Shown: positions 9,126 through 17,837 of the stretch, piece after piece | Layout: the number at the start of each line of letters is the position of its first letter | How positions within the stretch are numbered: the first letter of the stretch is position 1 | Source of the DNA: Akkermansia sp. | Lineage (GTDB): Bacteria; Verrucomicrobiota; Verrucomicrobiia; Verrucomicrobiales; Akkermansiaceae | NCBI GenBank assembly: GCA_017435505.1 | Contig: JAFSEZ010000039.1 | Coordinates: forward strand, 1-36,872 | Direction: 5' to 3' | Length of the DNA stretch: 36,872 nt | Translations under genes and position numbers: made by a program | The notes under the pieces: generated by a model | The model's database searches: none | What the model was told of the DNA's origin: nothing | The model's input: the letters and a program-made list of their open reading frames with translations, nothing else

Positions 9126-10364
9126 ATGAACCTAAAATTCCGCAAATTTCTTCGCTTCGGATTGTGGAGTTTCATCACCTTGCTGGCGCTGGCGGTCATC
9201 GCCGTGGGCGTTGAATACATCAGGATTCACAGCTGGCAATGGCGCAGCAATCTGCACTTCCACGACAGTTGGACAAAGGAAGAACGAGCGGCCCTGACAC
9301 AATTTGACCACTATCTGCGCACCCAATTTGAACAGGATACCTACAAGGTATCGTCCAACGTATCAAGTTTTTTCGAACTCATCAAATTGCATTTGGGAAA
9401 CAACGAGATACAACACGGTGCTCCCACCCCGGATTTATGGGAAGCCCTACAACTACGAATCGCTGCTGCATACATAGCGTATTCCCATGCCGCCCCGGCA
9501 CTCAACAAACTCCGGCACATCATCCAATGCGGCAATGCCGGCAACGATGAGCACTACCATACTGCAAGCATACAGAATCTCACGCCAACCATCATCGCCG
9601 CTCAGATGGGCCATACCGATGCCGTAAAAGCGCTCATTGCCCATGGCAGCAACCCCAATGCAATTGCTTACATGATTGGCAATGATGAGACGCGCAAGAT
9701 AGCGTGCGAAACACCCATGACCCCATTTCTCTGCGGCAATGTCTGGGGGGGGAAACAAAAGCAGATACCGTGGGAAAAGCGCCGTGAAATTTGCGAATAT
9801 CTCATCAAGCACGGAGCGGACATCAACGCTCCGGAACGCATCATCGGTGTCGTTTGCTCCATCGCTCTCGTCAAAGAAGAATACGAAACGGGGCCTTGGA
9901 TATGGGCTCTGGAACAAGGCAAAAAGGTAACGGGTGAGGAATTTGACATGCTGTTATCACTATCGAACTCCTTGGAGATCTTGAAGTTCATCATGAAAGA
10001 AAACAGAGTTGACCTTCAGACCATAGAAGGAGACAAATACGCCCCCTTACAAACACTCATGGAGACAGCCGGCCAACAAATGGACATGGAAGCCTTCTCC
10101 GACTTACAAATATCGGAAAAACTGGATTTGCTTCTGGAACACGGAGCTGCCCCCAACCGTTGCCACACGCCCGCCACCACCGCCCACACAGAAAACACAC
10201 CCTGCCCGGATTTGCCATTGGATTTATTCCTGCGCTATATAGAATATCATTCCTCTTCTGAAATGGAGACTGCTCAAAAACAAATCATCCGGAAAATGCA
10301 AGCAGCAGGAGCCCGCTCAACGCGACCAATTCCACAACATATATCACCCGTCACCGGCAAATAA
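9126..10364 (+). CDS. Membrane-anchored ankyrin-repeat protein
   Basis: 412 residues. A basic N-terminus (MNLKFRKFLRF) and one hydrophobic segment (about 12-30) predict an inner-membrane anchor with the rest in the periplasm. Ankyrin repeats are recognisable at about 152-179 (LTPTIIAAQMGHTDAVKALI, then AHGSNPNA), at 219-236 (REICEYLIKHGADINAPE), near 335-347 (KLDLLLEHGAAPN) and as a degenerate one at the C-terminus (MQAAGAR). Ankyrin repeats bind proteins, so this is probably a scaffold or inhibitor; no catalytic domain is visible and the partner is unknown. It sits 32 bases after the alcohol dehydrogenase with no promoter I can recognise, so it is probably cotranscribed. Confidence 0.75.
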   Translation: MNLKFRKFLRFGLWSFITLLALAVIAVGVEYIRIHSWQWRSNLHFHDSWTKEERAALTQFDHYLRTQFEQDTYKVSSNVSSFFELIKLHLGNNEIQHGAPTPDLWEALQLRIAAAYIAYSHAAPALNKLRHIIQCGNAGNDEHYHTASIQNLTPTIIAAQMGHTDAVKALIAHGSNPNAIAYMIGNDETRKIACETPMTPFLCGNVWGGKQKQIPWEKRREICEYLIKHGADINAPERIIGVVCSIALVKEEYETGPWIWALEQGKKVTGEEFDMLLSLSNSLEILKFIMKENRVDLQTIEGDKYAPLQTLMETAGQQMDMEAFSDLQISEKLDLLLEHGAAPNRCHTPATTAHTENTPCPDLPLDLFLRYIEYHSSSEMETAQKQIIRKMQAAGARSTRPIPQHISPVTGK

Positions 10365-10428
10365 GGCAGATTGATACTGACAAAACGCACCCTTCATGCG
10401 TTTACCTTGGAACAAACGCGATTTAACA

Positions 10429-10457
10429 TTGACAGGTGGGGCGGCATAGTCTACACT
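10429..10457 (+). promoter_or_regulatory. Strong promoter of yggL, near-leaderless
   Basis: A consensus TTGACA (10429-10434), a 17-base spacer and TACACT (10452-10457). Transcription should start near 10464, three bases before ATG 10467 and downstream of the alternative ATG 10458. This decides the start in favour of 10467. Confidence 0.7.
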
Positions 10458-10466
10458 ATGCGCACC

Positions 10467-10793
10467 ATGAAGAAGAGACTCCGCAAGAAGTACCGCGTGG
10501 GCGAGTTCCGCGAACTCTGCTTTAAGTTTACGTTTGACTACAAGGGTGATGTAGAATCCCCCGAGTGTGAACAGTTCCTGCATGCCTTCATTTCTGACTG
10601 CATTGAGGCCAATGGCTTGAATTGCGAAGGCAATATGACGGACGAAGGTTGCAATATCTGCGCCTTTGCCGAAGACCCGACCCAGACCAACGAGACACAG
10701 CGCCAAGCTGTCAAGAGCTGGCTGGAAGGCCGCGAAGATGCCGAGCTGAAGGCCATGGGCGAGCTTGCCGACCTTTGGTACTACGTGGATTAA
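10467..10793 (+). CDS. yggL: YggL family 50S ribosome-associated protein (DUF469)
   Basis: From ATG 10467 the protein is 108 residues, the same length as E. coli YggL, and aligns along its length: basic MKKRLRKKYRVGEFREL at the start (E. coli RRLRKKMHIDEFQEL), the central EANGL and NCEGN region (E. coli NKLAFDG), and QAVKSWLEGREDAEL near the end (E. coli QAIVRKWLEERKLDEV), closing with an acidic/aromatic ADLWYYVD tail. In E. coli YggL binds the 50S subunit; its precise role is not settled. The longer in-frame starts upstream (TTG 10371, ATG 10458) are not favoured because the promoter lies inside or next to them. Confidence 0.85.
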   Translation: MKKRLRKKYRVGEFRELCFKFTFDYKGDVESPECEQFLHAFISDCIEANGLNCEGNMTDEGCNICAFAEDPTQTNETQRQAVKSWLEGREDAELKAMGELADLWYYVD

Positions 10794-10837
10794 TCCCGCC
10801 ACATTACGCACAAGGGACTATCCCACCCCAAAAACAA

Positions 10838-10855
10838 GGGGAGCTCCGGCTCCCC
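10838..10855 (+). other. Hairpin in the leader before citrate synthase
   Basis: GGGGAGC, loop TCCG, GCTCCCC forms a 7-bp GC-rich stem. No T run follows on the plus strand, so it is not a normal terminator for yggL; it may stabilise the gltA message. On the minus strand a short T-rich stretch follows, but no minus-strand gene ends here. Confidence 0.35.
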
Positions 10856-10901
10856 ACAGCGCCGCTCCGGCGGCTTCCACACACCGGAGAAGAAAACAAG
10901 A

Positions 10902-12044
10902 ATGAACGACCAGCAGCCCCCGAACAAACCTATTTTCACAAAAGGTCTCAAAGGCATCATCGCCAACGAGACAGGCTTGAGCGACGTGCGTGGTGAAGAA
11001 GGCCGCCTTCTTTACTGCGGGTACGAGATTGAAGACTTGGTGGATTTGTGCTCTTTCTCAGAGATTATCTACCTGCTGCTCAACAAACGCCTACCCAACC
11101 GCGAAGAATTGGAGGGGCTGAAACAGCGTCTGCGCTTCGACCGCGATTTGCCCCAACCCATTCTTGATTTCTTCAAGAGCGCCACTAAGACGGCGCGCCC
11201 CATGAGTGCGCTACGCACGGCTGTCTCTATGCTGGGCATGTATGACGACCGCACCAAGGACCCCAGCCAGATGAAGGAAATCGGGCTGTCTCTCATCGCC
11301 AAGATTCCGGTGATGGCCGCCTACTACTATCGCATCTGCCAAGGCTTGGATTTGCCGCCCATCCGCACGGATTTGGATGAGGCCTCGCATTTCTTGTGGT
11401 TGCTCAAGGGCAAGGAGCCGGATCCCAACGAAGCTCACATTCTGGACGTGGCCTACATTTTGCATGCAGACCACGGGATGAACGCCTCCACCTTCTCCTC
11501 CCGCGTGACGGCCTCTACCCTGTCGGACATGTACTCCTGCATCACCTCAGCTATCGGCACCCTCAAGGGGCCGCTGCACGGCGGTGCCAATGAGGCTGTA
11601 ATTGAGATGCTCAAGGAAATCGGCAGCGAGGAAAATGTAGAAGCGTACATCAACGACAAGCTGGCACACAAGGAAAAGATATTCGGCATGGGGCACCGCG
11701 TATACAAGACGCTGGATCCGCGCGCACCGCAGCTGCGCCGCATTGCCATCCGCCTGTGCCAGACGATTGGCGAGCCGAAGTGGATACGCATGAGCGATAT
11801 GATTGCCAAGATGGTACGCGCCCGCAAGGGGCTCAATGCCAACGTGGATTTCTACTCTGCCACAGTGTACTACAGCTTGGGCATCCCCACCCGCATGTTC
11901 ACCACGATCTTTGCCATTGCCCGCGCGGCCGGTTGGGTGGCACAGATTCTGGAGCAACTGGAAGACAACACCCTCTTCCGCCCGCTTTCCAAGTATACCG
12001 GGCCCGAAGAGCCGCTCCTTGTCCCCGTGCTTGACATGCGCTAA
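10902..12044 (+). CDS. gltA: Citrate synthase
   Basis: 380 residues, the short type II form. It condenses oxaloacetate and acetyl-CoA to citrate at the entry of the TCA cycle. The catalytic triad is visible: His226 in PLHGGANE, His265 in GMGHRVYKT and Asp316 in NVDFYSATVYYSLGIP; HADHG (189-192) provides the other substrate-contacting His. A GGAGAAG ribosome binding site lies about a dozen bases before ATG 10902, one of the few clear ones in the window. A strong terminator follows at 12066. A 2-methylcitrate synthase cannot be excluded from sequence alone, but no prpB or prpD neighbours are present. Confidence 0.92.
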   Translation: MNDQQPPNKPIFTKGLKGIIANETGLSDVRGEEGRLLYCGYEIEDLVDLCSFSEIIYLLLNKRLPNREELEGLKQRLRFDRDLPQPILDFFKSATKTARPMSALRTAVSMLGMYDDRTKDPSQMKEIGLSLIAKIPVMAAYYYRICQGLDLPPIRTDLDEASHFLWLLKGKEPDPNEAHILDVAYILHADHGMNASTFSSRVTASTLSDMYSCITSAIGTLKGPLHGGANEAVIEMLKEIGSEENVEAYINDKLAHKEKIFGMGHRVYKTLDPRAPQLRRIAIRLCQTIGEPKWIRMSDMIAKMVRARKGLNANVDFYSATVYYSLGIPTRMFTTIFAIARAAGWVAQILEQLEDNTLFRPLSKYTGPEEPLLVPVLDMR

Positions 12045-12065
12045 TACAATTTTTCATTTCCCTGC

Positions 12066-12100
12066 AAGCCGGAGTTTACAAGGACTCCGGCTTCTTTTTT
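12066..12100 (+). terminator. Rho-independent terminator after citrate synthase
   Basis: AAGCCGGAGT (12066-12075) pairs perfectly with ACTCCGGCTT (12084-12093) over an 8-base loop, followed by CTTTTTT. A 10-bp stem plus a T run is a textbook intrinsic terminator. Confidence 0.92.
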
Positions 12101-12134
12101 GGGTCATACATACGCGCATGCCCCGATTCTCACT

Positions 12135-12163
12135 TTCCAACGCGCGCCGACCTGTGCTAAAGT
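12135..12163 (+). promoter_or_regulatory. Promoter of clpP
   Basis: TTCCAA (12135-12140), a 17-base spacer and TAAAGT (12158-12163) with an upstream TGC (extended -10). The start is predicted near 12170, giving a leader of about ten bases and no Shine-Dalgarno before ATG 12180. Confidence 0.5.
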
Positions 12164-12179
12164 AAGCTGAACACACGCT

Positions 12180-12788
12180 ATGGAAACTCCCAAGAACTAC
12201 TACATCCCCACCGTCATCGAGAAAACCAGCCAAGGCGAGCGCGCCTATGATATCTATTCCCGCTTGTTGCTCGACCGCGTCATCTTCATTGGCACTGAGA
12301 TTGATGACACCGTGGCCAATTCTGTCATTGCACAGTTACTTTTCCTGCAAATGACCGATCCTAAGAAGGATATTCACCTCTATATCAACTCCCCCGGCGG
12401 ATCCGTCACGGCAGGTCTTGCCATCTACGACACCATGCAGTTTGTGTCATGCGATATCAACACCTACTGCATCGGTATTGCGGCTTCCATGGCCTCTGTG
12501 TTGCTGGCTGCCGGCACCAAGGGTAAGCGTTTCTGCCTGCCCAACTCCCACGTGATGATTCACCAGGTGCGCGGCGGAGCCCAAGGCACAGCTGCCGATG
12601 TACAGCGCACCATCAATTTCATGTTCAGTTTGGATAAGCGCCTCACCGGTATTCTTGCCCAGCACACAGGCAAGGATTTTGACACCGTAAAGCAAGACCA
12701 GGATCGCGACAATTACATGACCGCAGAGGAATCCATGGCCTATGGTCTGGTAGACCGCATCCTCACTAACAAGGCGGAGCAAAAATAA
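12180..12788 (+). CDS. clpP: ATP-dependent Clp protease proteolytic subunit
   Basis: 202 residues. ClpP forms the 14-subunit serine protease chamber that ClpX or ClpA feeds with unfolded substrates. The triad is clear: Ser103 in GIAASMAS, His128 in [13 protein letters not shown] and Asp177 in [11 protein letters not shown]; the [11 protein letters not shown] motif (70-79) and the C-terminal YGLVDRI are also present. clpX follows 14 bases downstream, the classical pairing. Confidence 0.97.
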   Translation: METPKNYYIPTVIEKTSQGERAYDIYSRLLLDRVIFIGTEIDDTVANSVIAQLLFLQMTDPKKDIHLYINSPGGSVTAGLAIYDTMQFVSCDINTYCIGIAASMASVLLAAGTKGKRFCLPNSHVMIHQVRGGAQGTAADVQRTINFMFSLDKRLTGILAQHTGKDFDTVKQDQDRDNYMTAEESMAYGLVDRILTNKAEQK

Positions 12789-12802
12789 CCCAAACAAACG
12801 CC

Positions 12803-14125
12803 ATGGCCGGCAAAAAAAGCACCTGCGACCTTTGTGGAGAAGTTGAATGCGAGGGGCGTCCCATGTTGCATTTGGGCACCATGGATCTCTGCTTCCCATG
12901 CATTGAGAGAATGAATTACCTCATGTTCACCTCCAAACTGGGTGACATAGCAGCAGACTGCGTATTGTCACTGGTGCGCGGCACGCATCCCGAATTGCTG
13001 CCGCAAGACAAATCAGATGATTCCACCCCCTTGGAAGTGCAGACCCGCAAGCTGGATGAACTGCCCACCCCCAAGGAGCTGCACAGCATGCTGGACAACT
13101 ACGTCATTGGCCAAGACTTTGCCAAGCGCACGCTTTGTGTAGCAGTATACAACCACTACTTGCGTCTCCGCCAAGCCAAGATCGAAGATGGTACGGAGGT
13201 GGAAAAAAGCAACATTTTGCTGGCCGGCTCCACCGGAAGCGGCAAGACATTGCTGGCCAAAACACTGGCTCGCATTTTGGATGTACCCTTCTGCATCGTA
13301 GATGCTACCACGCTGACGGAGGCCGGCTATGTGGGCGAGGATGTGGAAAACATCATCCTGCGCTTGCTGCAAGCAGCAGATATGAATGTGGCCAAAGCCG
13401 AGCGTGGCATCATCTATGTGGATGAAATTGATAAAATCGGCCGCAAGACGCAGAATGTGAGCATCACTCGTGATGTATCCGGCGAGGGTGTGCAGCAAGC
13501 CTTGCTCAAGATTGTGGAAGGCACAGAATGCAACATCCCGCCCAAGGGAGGCCGCAAACACCCGAATGAACAGTACATCCGCGTGAACACGGAGAACATT
13601 CTCTTCATTTGCGGTGGCGCGTTTGTGGGGCTGGAAGGCATCATCCGCAAGCGTATCGGCTCTTCGGCCATGGGGTTTGCCTCCATCGAAGAAGACCGCA
13701 ACACCAAAGAATACACGGAGGAGGAAATCCTCTCCAAAGCCATGCCGGAAGACTTCTTCATGTTCGGCATGATTCCGGAACTGATGGGGCGTCTTCCCAT
13801 TTTCGCACCGCTCACCACCCTCACGGAGGAACAACTCGTCAACCTGCTCACCGAGCCGAAGAATGCTCTGGTGAAGCAATACTCCAAGCTTATGTCCATG
13901 AGCGGAATCAAGCTCATTGTGGAAGAAAAAGCCCTGCATGCCATGGCCAAGCAAGCCATTGAACGCGGCACCGGCGCACGCGCACTGCGCGGCATTTTTG
14001 AGCGTATCATGCTCGATGTGATGTACGAAGCGCCCAGCGACAAGAGCATCGACAAAGTAACCATCACCGAAGAAGTGGTGCTGGGCAAAGGAAAGCCCCG
14101 CATCAGCCGCCGCAAGAAAGCCTGA
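12803..14125 (+). CDS. clpX: ATP-dependent Clp protease ATP-binding subunit ClpX
   Basis: 440 residues. ClpX is the AAA+ unfoldase that recognises substrates and threads them into ClpP. Domains in order: N-terminal zinc-binding domain with Cys8, Cys11, Cys30 and Cys33; Walker A GSTGSGKT (142-149); pore loop GYVG (175-178); Walker B IIYVDEID (203-210); the second loop RKHPNEQ; and the C-terminal small domain with [13 protein letters not shown], where the sensor-2 Arg lies. The ClpP-docking loop reads MGF (290-292) instead of the usual IGF, and Walker A has Ser in place of the usual Pro (GPTGSGKT). Both are conservative, so an active enzyme is expected. Confidence 0.97.
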   Translation: MAGKKSTCDLCGEVECEGRPMLHLGTMDLCFPCIERMNYLMFTSKLGDIAADCVLSLVRGTHPELLPQDKSDDSTPLEVQTRKLDELPTPKELHSMLDNYVIGQDFAKRTLCVAVYNHYLRLRQAKIEDGTEVEKSNILLAGSTGSGKTLLAKTLARILDVPFCIVDATTLTEAGYVGEDVENIILRLLQAADMNVAKAERGIIYVDEIDKIGRKTQNVSITRDVSGEGVQQALLKIVEGTECNIPPKGGRKHPNEQYIRVNTENILFICGGAFVGLEGIIRKRIGSSAMGFASIEEDRNTKEYTEEEILSKAMPEDFFMFGMIPELMGRLPIFAPLTTLTEEQLVNLLTEPKNALVKQYSKLMSMSGIKLIVEEKALHAMAKQAIERGTGARALRGIFERIMLDVMYEAPSDKSIDKVTITEEVVLGKGKPRISRRKKA

Positions 14126-14140
14126 TACGAACGATGAGCT

Positions 14141-15190
14141 ATGTTGGTACTGGGAATAGAGTCCAGCTGCGATGAAACAGCCGTTGCCTTGGTAGAAGAC
14201 CAAGCCAGCGGTACGCCTCGCGTGCTCAGCTCGGTCATCTCCACCCAGATTCCCCTGCACCGTCTCTACGGCGGGGTCATCCCGGAGCTTGCATCCCGCA
14301 ACCACTCCACCAACCTGCCCGGCGTGCTGAAAGAAGCCCTGCAACAAGCCGGGCGCAGCATTCACGATGTAGACGTATTCGCCAGCACGGCAGGACCGGG
14401 GCTGGTAGCCGCACTTTTGGTAGGCAACACCGCAGCCAAAGCCTTGGCGTTGACTGCACGCAAACCATTCATCGCCATCAATCATATGGAGGGGCACCTG
14501 CTCTCCCCCTTCATCGACCACCCCGGCGGGCTGGTACCGCATTTGGCCTTGGTTGTATCAGGCGGGCACACCTTGCTCATTGACGTGCAGGGAATCGGGC
14601 AATACAGGCTACTGGGGCGCTCCCGCGATGACGCAGCGGGAGAGGCATTTGACAAAGTGGCCAAGATGCTGGATTTACCATACCCGGGCGGCCCGGAAAT
14701 TGACAAACGTGCCGCACATGGTGATGCACAGCGCTTTGCTTTTCCCCGCCCGATGATTCACGAGCCGCATCTGGACTTTTCTTTTTCCGGGCTCAAGACA
14801 GCCGTGCTCTACACCCTGCCCACGCTGGTGGAAAGCGGCAATCCACATGATTTGTCGGAGCAGGACATGAACGACCTGTGCGCCGGTGTACGCCAAGCCA
14901 TCATTGATGTACTTCTCCGCAAGGCGATGCATGCCGCCAAGCAAACCGGGCACAAAGTCATTGCGGTATCGGGTGGAGTCTCCTGCAACAAGGCTCTGCG
15001 CGAACAGATGGCGGCAGCTTGCCGCCGCCGAAACATCGAGTTGGTATTGCCACCAGCCCACTTTACCACCGACAACGCCGCCATGATTGCCTACGCCGGC
15101 TACCTGCACGCCCAAATAGGTGATTTTTCCCCGCTCGACACCCCGGTAGATCCCAACTTAAAACTGGCCGGCACCCAAATCCGAGCCTGA
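14141..15190 (+). CDS. tsaD: tRNA N6-adenosine threonylcarbamoyltransferase
   Basis: 349 residues. TsaD transfers the threonylcarbamoyl group from TC-AMP to A37 of ANN-decoding tRNAs, with TsaB and TsaE as partners. It begins MLVLGIESSCDETAVALVED, the kinase-like ATPase opening of the family, and has the metal-binding NHMEGHL with His115 and His119, SGGHTLL, AFDKVAKML and the C-terminal TDNAAMIAYAG, which supplies the Asp ligand. It lies 15 bases after clpX and 13 before a nuclease-like gene, so it is part of the clpP operon. tsaB and tsaE are not in the window. Confidence 0.96.
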   Translation: MLVLGIESSCDETAVALVEDQASGTPRVLSSVISTQIPLHRLYGGVIPELASRNHSTNLPGVLKEALQQAGRSIHDVDVFASTAGPGLVAALLVGNTAAKALALTARKPFIAINHMEGHLLSPFIDHPGGLVPHLALVVSGGHTLLIDVQGIGQYRLLGRSRDDAAGEAFDKVAKMLDLPYPGGPEIDKRAAHGDAQRFAFPRPMIHEPHLDFSFSGLKTAVLYTLPTLVESGNPHDLSEQDMNDLCAGVRQAIIDVLLRKAMHAAKQTGHKVIAVSGGVSCNKALREQMAAACRRRNIELVLPPAHFTTDNAAMIAYAGYLHAQIGDFSPLDTPVDPNLKLAGTQIRA

Positions 15191-15203
15191 TTTCCCCTCC
15201 CCC

Positions 15204-16091
15204 ATGAGCCTCAAGCAACAACTTGAAGAAATTTTACCCTCCCTTCTACCCAAGCGAGAGGAAGATGCCATCAAGGGCACGGAACTCATTGCCCGTGTAC
15301 GTGCCATCTTGGGAGATTCCTATTCCGACCGCTCACTGCGCTCGCAATTCTCGTTCATTGCGCTGGAAGAAGATTCTTGCTTGGCACGTGTGCCCAATGG
15401 GCAAGGATACTACCTGCGACCAAGCGGAGAAAGCACATCTCTGCACAATATCTTCGAGGATGGAGCATCCGGCAACAGTCCCCTGCACAAAGCGCTGGCT
15501 CTCGCTGTACGCCTGTACGACACCGCCGGCATGGGGGTATTTGTTTACCCGGTAGAAGAGGAAGAAAGCTGGCTGCACCCGGATTTGGTTGCAGTTCATT
15601 GGCCAGCAGGCACATGGGGAGAAGACGGTGTTTACCTTGTGGAAAACAAGGTCGAAACACAAGAAGCCATTTACCGCGCAGTCTGCGTTGGGTTCAATGA
15701 TGGAGCCGAAAGTTGTCGCAAAGCATTTTTCCGCGCCCTTTCCTGTGGCAACTGGGCTCAGGAAACAGAGCTTATCCTCTTGCCGGGAGAAAGTGACGAA
15801 GCCGCAGATGCAGGTGAACTGCAAAGTTTGGCCGCACAGTTCGGCGTGGGCATCTGCCTGTTGGATGCTGATTTGCAGCAAATCCCCCGCGCCGATACGC
15901 TTTACCGAGCAGAAAGCACGGAAGCTCGCGCCATCTTGGCTCGAATTCCCAATGTAGATTTGGCCTCCCCGCGCAATAAATGCTTGCGCACCCCGCTGCC
16001 GGACGACATTTCCGTTGTGGTGCAATGGGTGCAGCACTGCATCAACAAAGGTCGCATTGAATCCTTTGAACAACGCGTAGCCATCAACTGA
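15204..16091 (+). CDS. Unrecognised protein: N-terminal winged-helix-like region plus PD-(D/E)XK-like core
   Basis: 295 residues, no signal peptide or membrane segment. The first 75 residues (GTELIARVRAILGDSYSDRS, then a hairpin ending in GQGYYLR) have the size and pattern of a small winged-helix DNA-binding domain. The middle has HPDLVAVHW (Pro126-Asp127) followed 20 residues later by VYLVENKVE (Glu147-Lys149), the spacing and strand context of a PD-(D/E)XK nuclease core, with a following helix. If right, it is a cytoplasmic nucleic-acid binding or cutting protein. It sits 13 bases after tsaD and 12 before a membrane protein in what looks like one operon. The assignment is by motif only; a non-catalytic fold is possible. 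Confidence 0.5.
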   Translation: MSLKQQLEEILPSLLPKREEDAIKGTELIARVRAILGDSYSDRSLRSQFSFIALEEDSCLARVPNGQGYYLRPSGESTSLHNIFEDGASGNSPLHKALALAVRLYDTAGMGVFVYPVEEEESWLHPDLVAVHWPAGTWGEDGVYLVENKVETQEAIYRAVCVGFNDGAESCRKAFFRALSCGNWAQETELILLPGESDEAADAGELQSLAAQFGVGICLLDADLQQIPRADTLYRAESTEARAILARIPNVDLASPRNKCLRTPLPDDISVVVQWVQHCINKGRIESFEQRVAIN

Positions 16092-16103
16092 TACATTCCG
16101 TTC

Positions 16104-16826
16104 GTGAGCATCATCAAACAATTTCTGCGCCGCCATGCGCTCCTTTGGTCAGCCCTGCTGCTGGGGGTGTACAGCATAGGCTCTGCCCTGTGGGAACTGG
16201 GAAAGACCGCATGTTATGTGCATAAGTCCACCGTGCTCCCGGGCGTGGTGACAGATGTGCGCCAACGCCCCTTTGAAACCCAAACAGAAGCGTGGATGCA
16301 CGGCAACCTCTGTGCAGCAGATGCCACGGCCTACCAAGCTTTTGTTTCTTTCACCCTCCCGGCAGGTATTTCCATCAACAAAGCCATGCCGGATTTGGAT
16401 TGCGATGACTACACCCTGCACCAAGAAGTAGAAATCATCACCCACCCTCACGACCCCAACCAAGCACATATCTACAAAGCAAAATTTCTCTGCGGTTGGT
16501 CGCTCATGAAGCTTGTGGGCGGCATCGTAATCTTCCTGCCTGCTATTCTCGTGCTGCACAAACGGCGCAAGCACAAACACCCGGCAAAAAAAACGCGCCC
16601 TACCCCTCCGGCCAAGAGCCTCCCCGGAAGAGAGACATCCCGCCAAGAGCCGGAGGATGACGATGATTTCGCCCTTGTTGCCCCCAATCCAACACCGGCG
16701 AAAAAGAAGCGCTCGCGCAAACAAAGCTCTGCCACCGGGGAGAAAAAAGCCCCGGCCAAACGCAAGCAATCTGCCACTTCTTCTACCGGCTCAACCCGCC
16801 GGCGTAAAAACACCCACCAAGAATAG
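16104..16826 (+). CDS. DUF3592-like membrane protein with a histone-H1-like basic tail
   Basis: 240 residues from a GTG start. There are two membrane segments (about 12-31 and 133-152) with an outside domain of about 100 residues between them; the outside part, beginning with a VLPGVVTDVRQRPFE strand, resembles DUF3592 proteins. After the second segment comes an 88-residue cytoplasmic tail that is almost pure Lys, Arg, Pro, Ala, Ser and Thr (KKKRSRKQSS, EKKAPAKRKQ, TRRRKN), interrupted by one acidic patch (EPEDDDD, 182-188). Such a tail looks like histone H1 or bacterial Hc1/AlgP-type tails and could bind nucleic acid or ribosomes at the membrane. No known function. Confidence 0.6.
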   Translation: MSIIKQFLRRHALLWSALLLGVYSIGSALWELGKTACYVHKSTVLPGVVTDVRQRPFETQTEAWMHGNLCAADATAYQAFVSFTLPAGISINKAMPDLDCDDYTLHQEVEIITHPHDPNQAHIYKAKFLCGWSLMKLVGGIVIFLPAILVLHKRRKHKHPAKKTRPTPPAKSLPGRETSRQEPEDDDDFALVAPNPTPAKKKRSRKQSSATGEKKAPAKRKQSATSSTGSTRRRKNTHQE

Positions 16827-16837
16827 TGAGAGAACGC

Positions 16838-16851
16838 ATGAGCTGACTCAT
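16838..16851. promoter_or_regulatory. Small inverted repeat upstream of the argF promoter
   Basis: ATGAG, loop CTGA, CTCAT, ending seven bases before the -35 of argF. It could be an operator or a weak hairpin ending the upstream operon; no T run follows. It does not match the ArgR box consensus well. Confidence 0.25.
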
Positions 16852-16858
16852 TCCTTGC

Positions 16859-16887
16859 TTTACATGCGCTCCCAATCGTGCTAGAAG
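16859..16887 (+). promoter_or_regulatory. Promoter of argF
   Basis: TTTACA (16859-16864), a 17-base spacer and TAGAAG (16882-16887) preceded by TGC (extended -10). The predicted leader before ATG 16920 is about 25 bases, without a clear Shine-Dalgarno. Confidence 0.45.
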
Positions 16888-16919
16888 ATCTCTTTCAATT
16901 TAGTGTGCCCCATCCAGCA

Positions 16920-17834
16920 ATGAAAAATTTACTTTCTATCGAAGAATTGACAGGGGAGCAGATTCAGGAGCTCCTCCAACTGGCTCACAGACTCAAGGCC
17001 GAGCGTGGGCAGCACCGTGAACAACCGCTTTCCGGCCAAACTTGGGCTCTTATTTTCTCCAAATCTTCCACCCGTACCCGTGTATCGTTCGAGGTGGGTA
17101 TCTCCGAACTGGGTGGGCGTCCCATGTTCCTTTCTACCCGCGATATCCAGCTGGGGCGCGGCGAACCCATCAAGGACACAGCTCGCGTACTGGGCCGCAT
17201 GATTCATGGAGCGGTTATCCGCACCTATGGGCAGGATGAAGTGGTGGATTTTGCCACGTATTCCAAGCTCCCCACCATCAACGCGCTGACAGACCAGGAA
17301 CATCCCTGCCAAATTTTAGCGGATTTGCTCACCCTGGAAGAAAAATACGGCGTAGGCGCGTGGAAAGACATGAAGATTTCTTTCCTGGGCGATGTTGACA
17401 ACAATATGGGGCGCTCTTGGATGTGGGCAGCCAAGCACTTGGGATTCACATTGGCATTGGCCGGCCCCGTACACGCGCTTCCCAAGCCTGAAACACTTGC
17501 TGCCATCAACTACGACGGCATCATCTGCACCACCGATGCGGCTGAAGCCGTACGCGATTGCACCATCATCAACACCGACACTTGGATTTCCATGGGGCAG
17601 GAAGCAGAAAAAGGCACCAAGGAACAGGCATTCTTCCCCTATCAGGTGAATGATGAAATCCTGAAACTGGCAGCACCCGGGCACAGCGTATTCCACTGCC
17701 TACCGGCATACCGTGGCTACGAAATCACGGATGAAGTGCTGGAAGCTCACGCCCCGATTATCTTCACAGAGGCTGAAAACCGCTTGCATGCGCAAAAGGC
17801 CGTCCTCTACACCTTGGCAACATCTGCCTGCTAA
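16920..17834 (+). CDS. argF: Ornithine carbamoyltransferase
   Basis: 304 residues. It makes citrulline from ornithine and carbamoyl phosphate in arginine synthesis. The carbamoyl-phosphate loop SKSSTRTR (47-54), HPCQ (128-131), the ornithine-binding SMGQE and the catalytic-Cys motif HCLPAYRG are all present, which separates it from aspartate and acetylornithine transcarbamoylases. The start is ATG 16920 (MKNLLSIEEL); the in-frame GTG at 16878 would begin inside the promoter. Its stop is three bases from the SufE-like gene. Confidence 0.95.
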   Translation: MKNLLSIEELTGEQIQELLQLAHRLKAERGQHREQPLSGQTWALIFSKSSTRTRVSFEVGISELGGRPMFLSTRDIQLGRGEPIKDTARVLGRMIHGAVIRTYGQDEVVDFATYSKLPTINALTDQEHPCQILADLLTLEEKYGVGAWKDMKISFLGDVDNNMGRSWMWAAKHLGFTLALAGPVHALPKPETLAAINYDGIICTTDAAEAVRDCTIINTDTWISMGQEAEKGTKEQAFFPYQVNDEILKLAAPGHSVFHCLPAYRGYEITDEVLEAHAPIIFTEAENRLHAQKAVLYTLATSAC

Positions 17835-17837
17835 GCC

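Noticed and set aside
13013..14542. A 509-codon open frame on the minus strand opposite clpX and tsaD
   Set aside because: It mirrors the codons of two certain genes, has no family motif and is rich in His, Gln and Gly as expected from antisense of GC-rich coding DNA.
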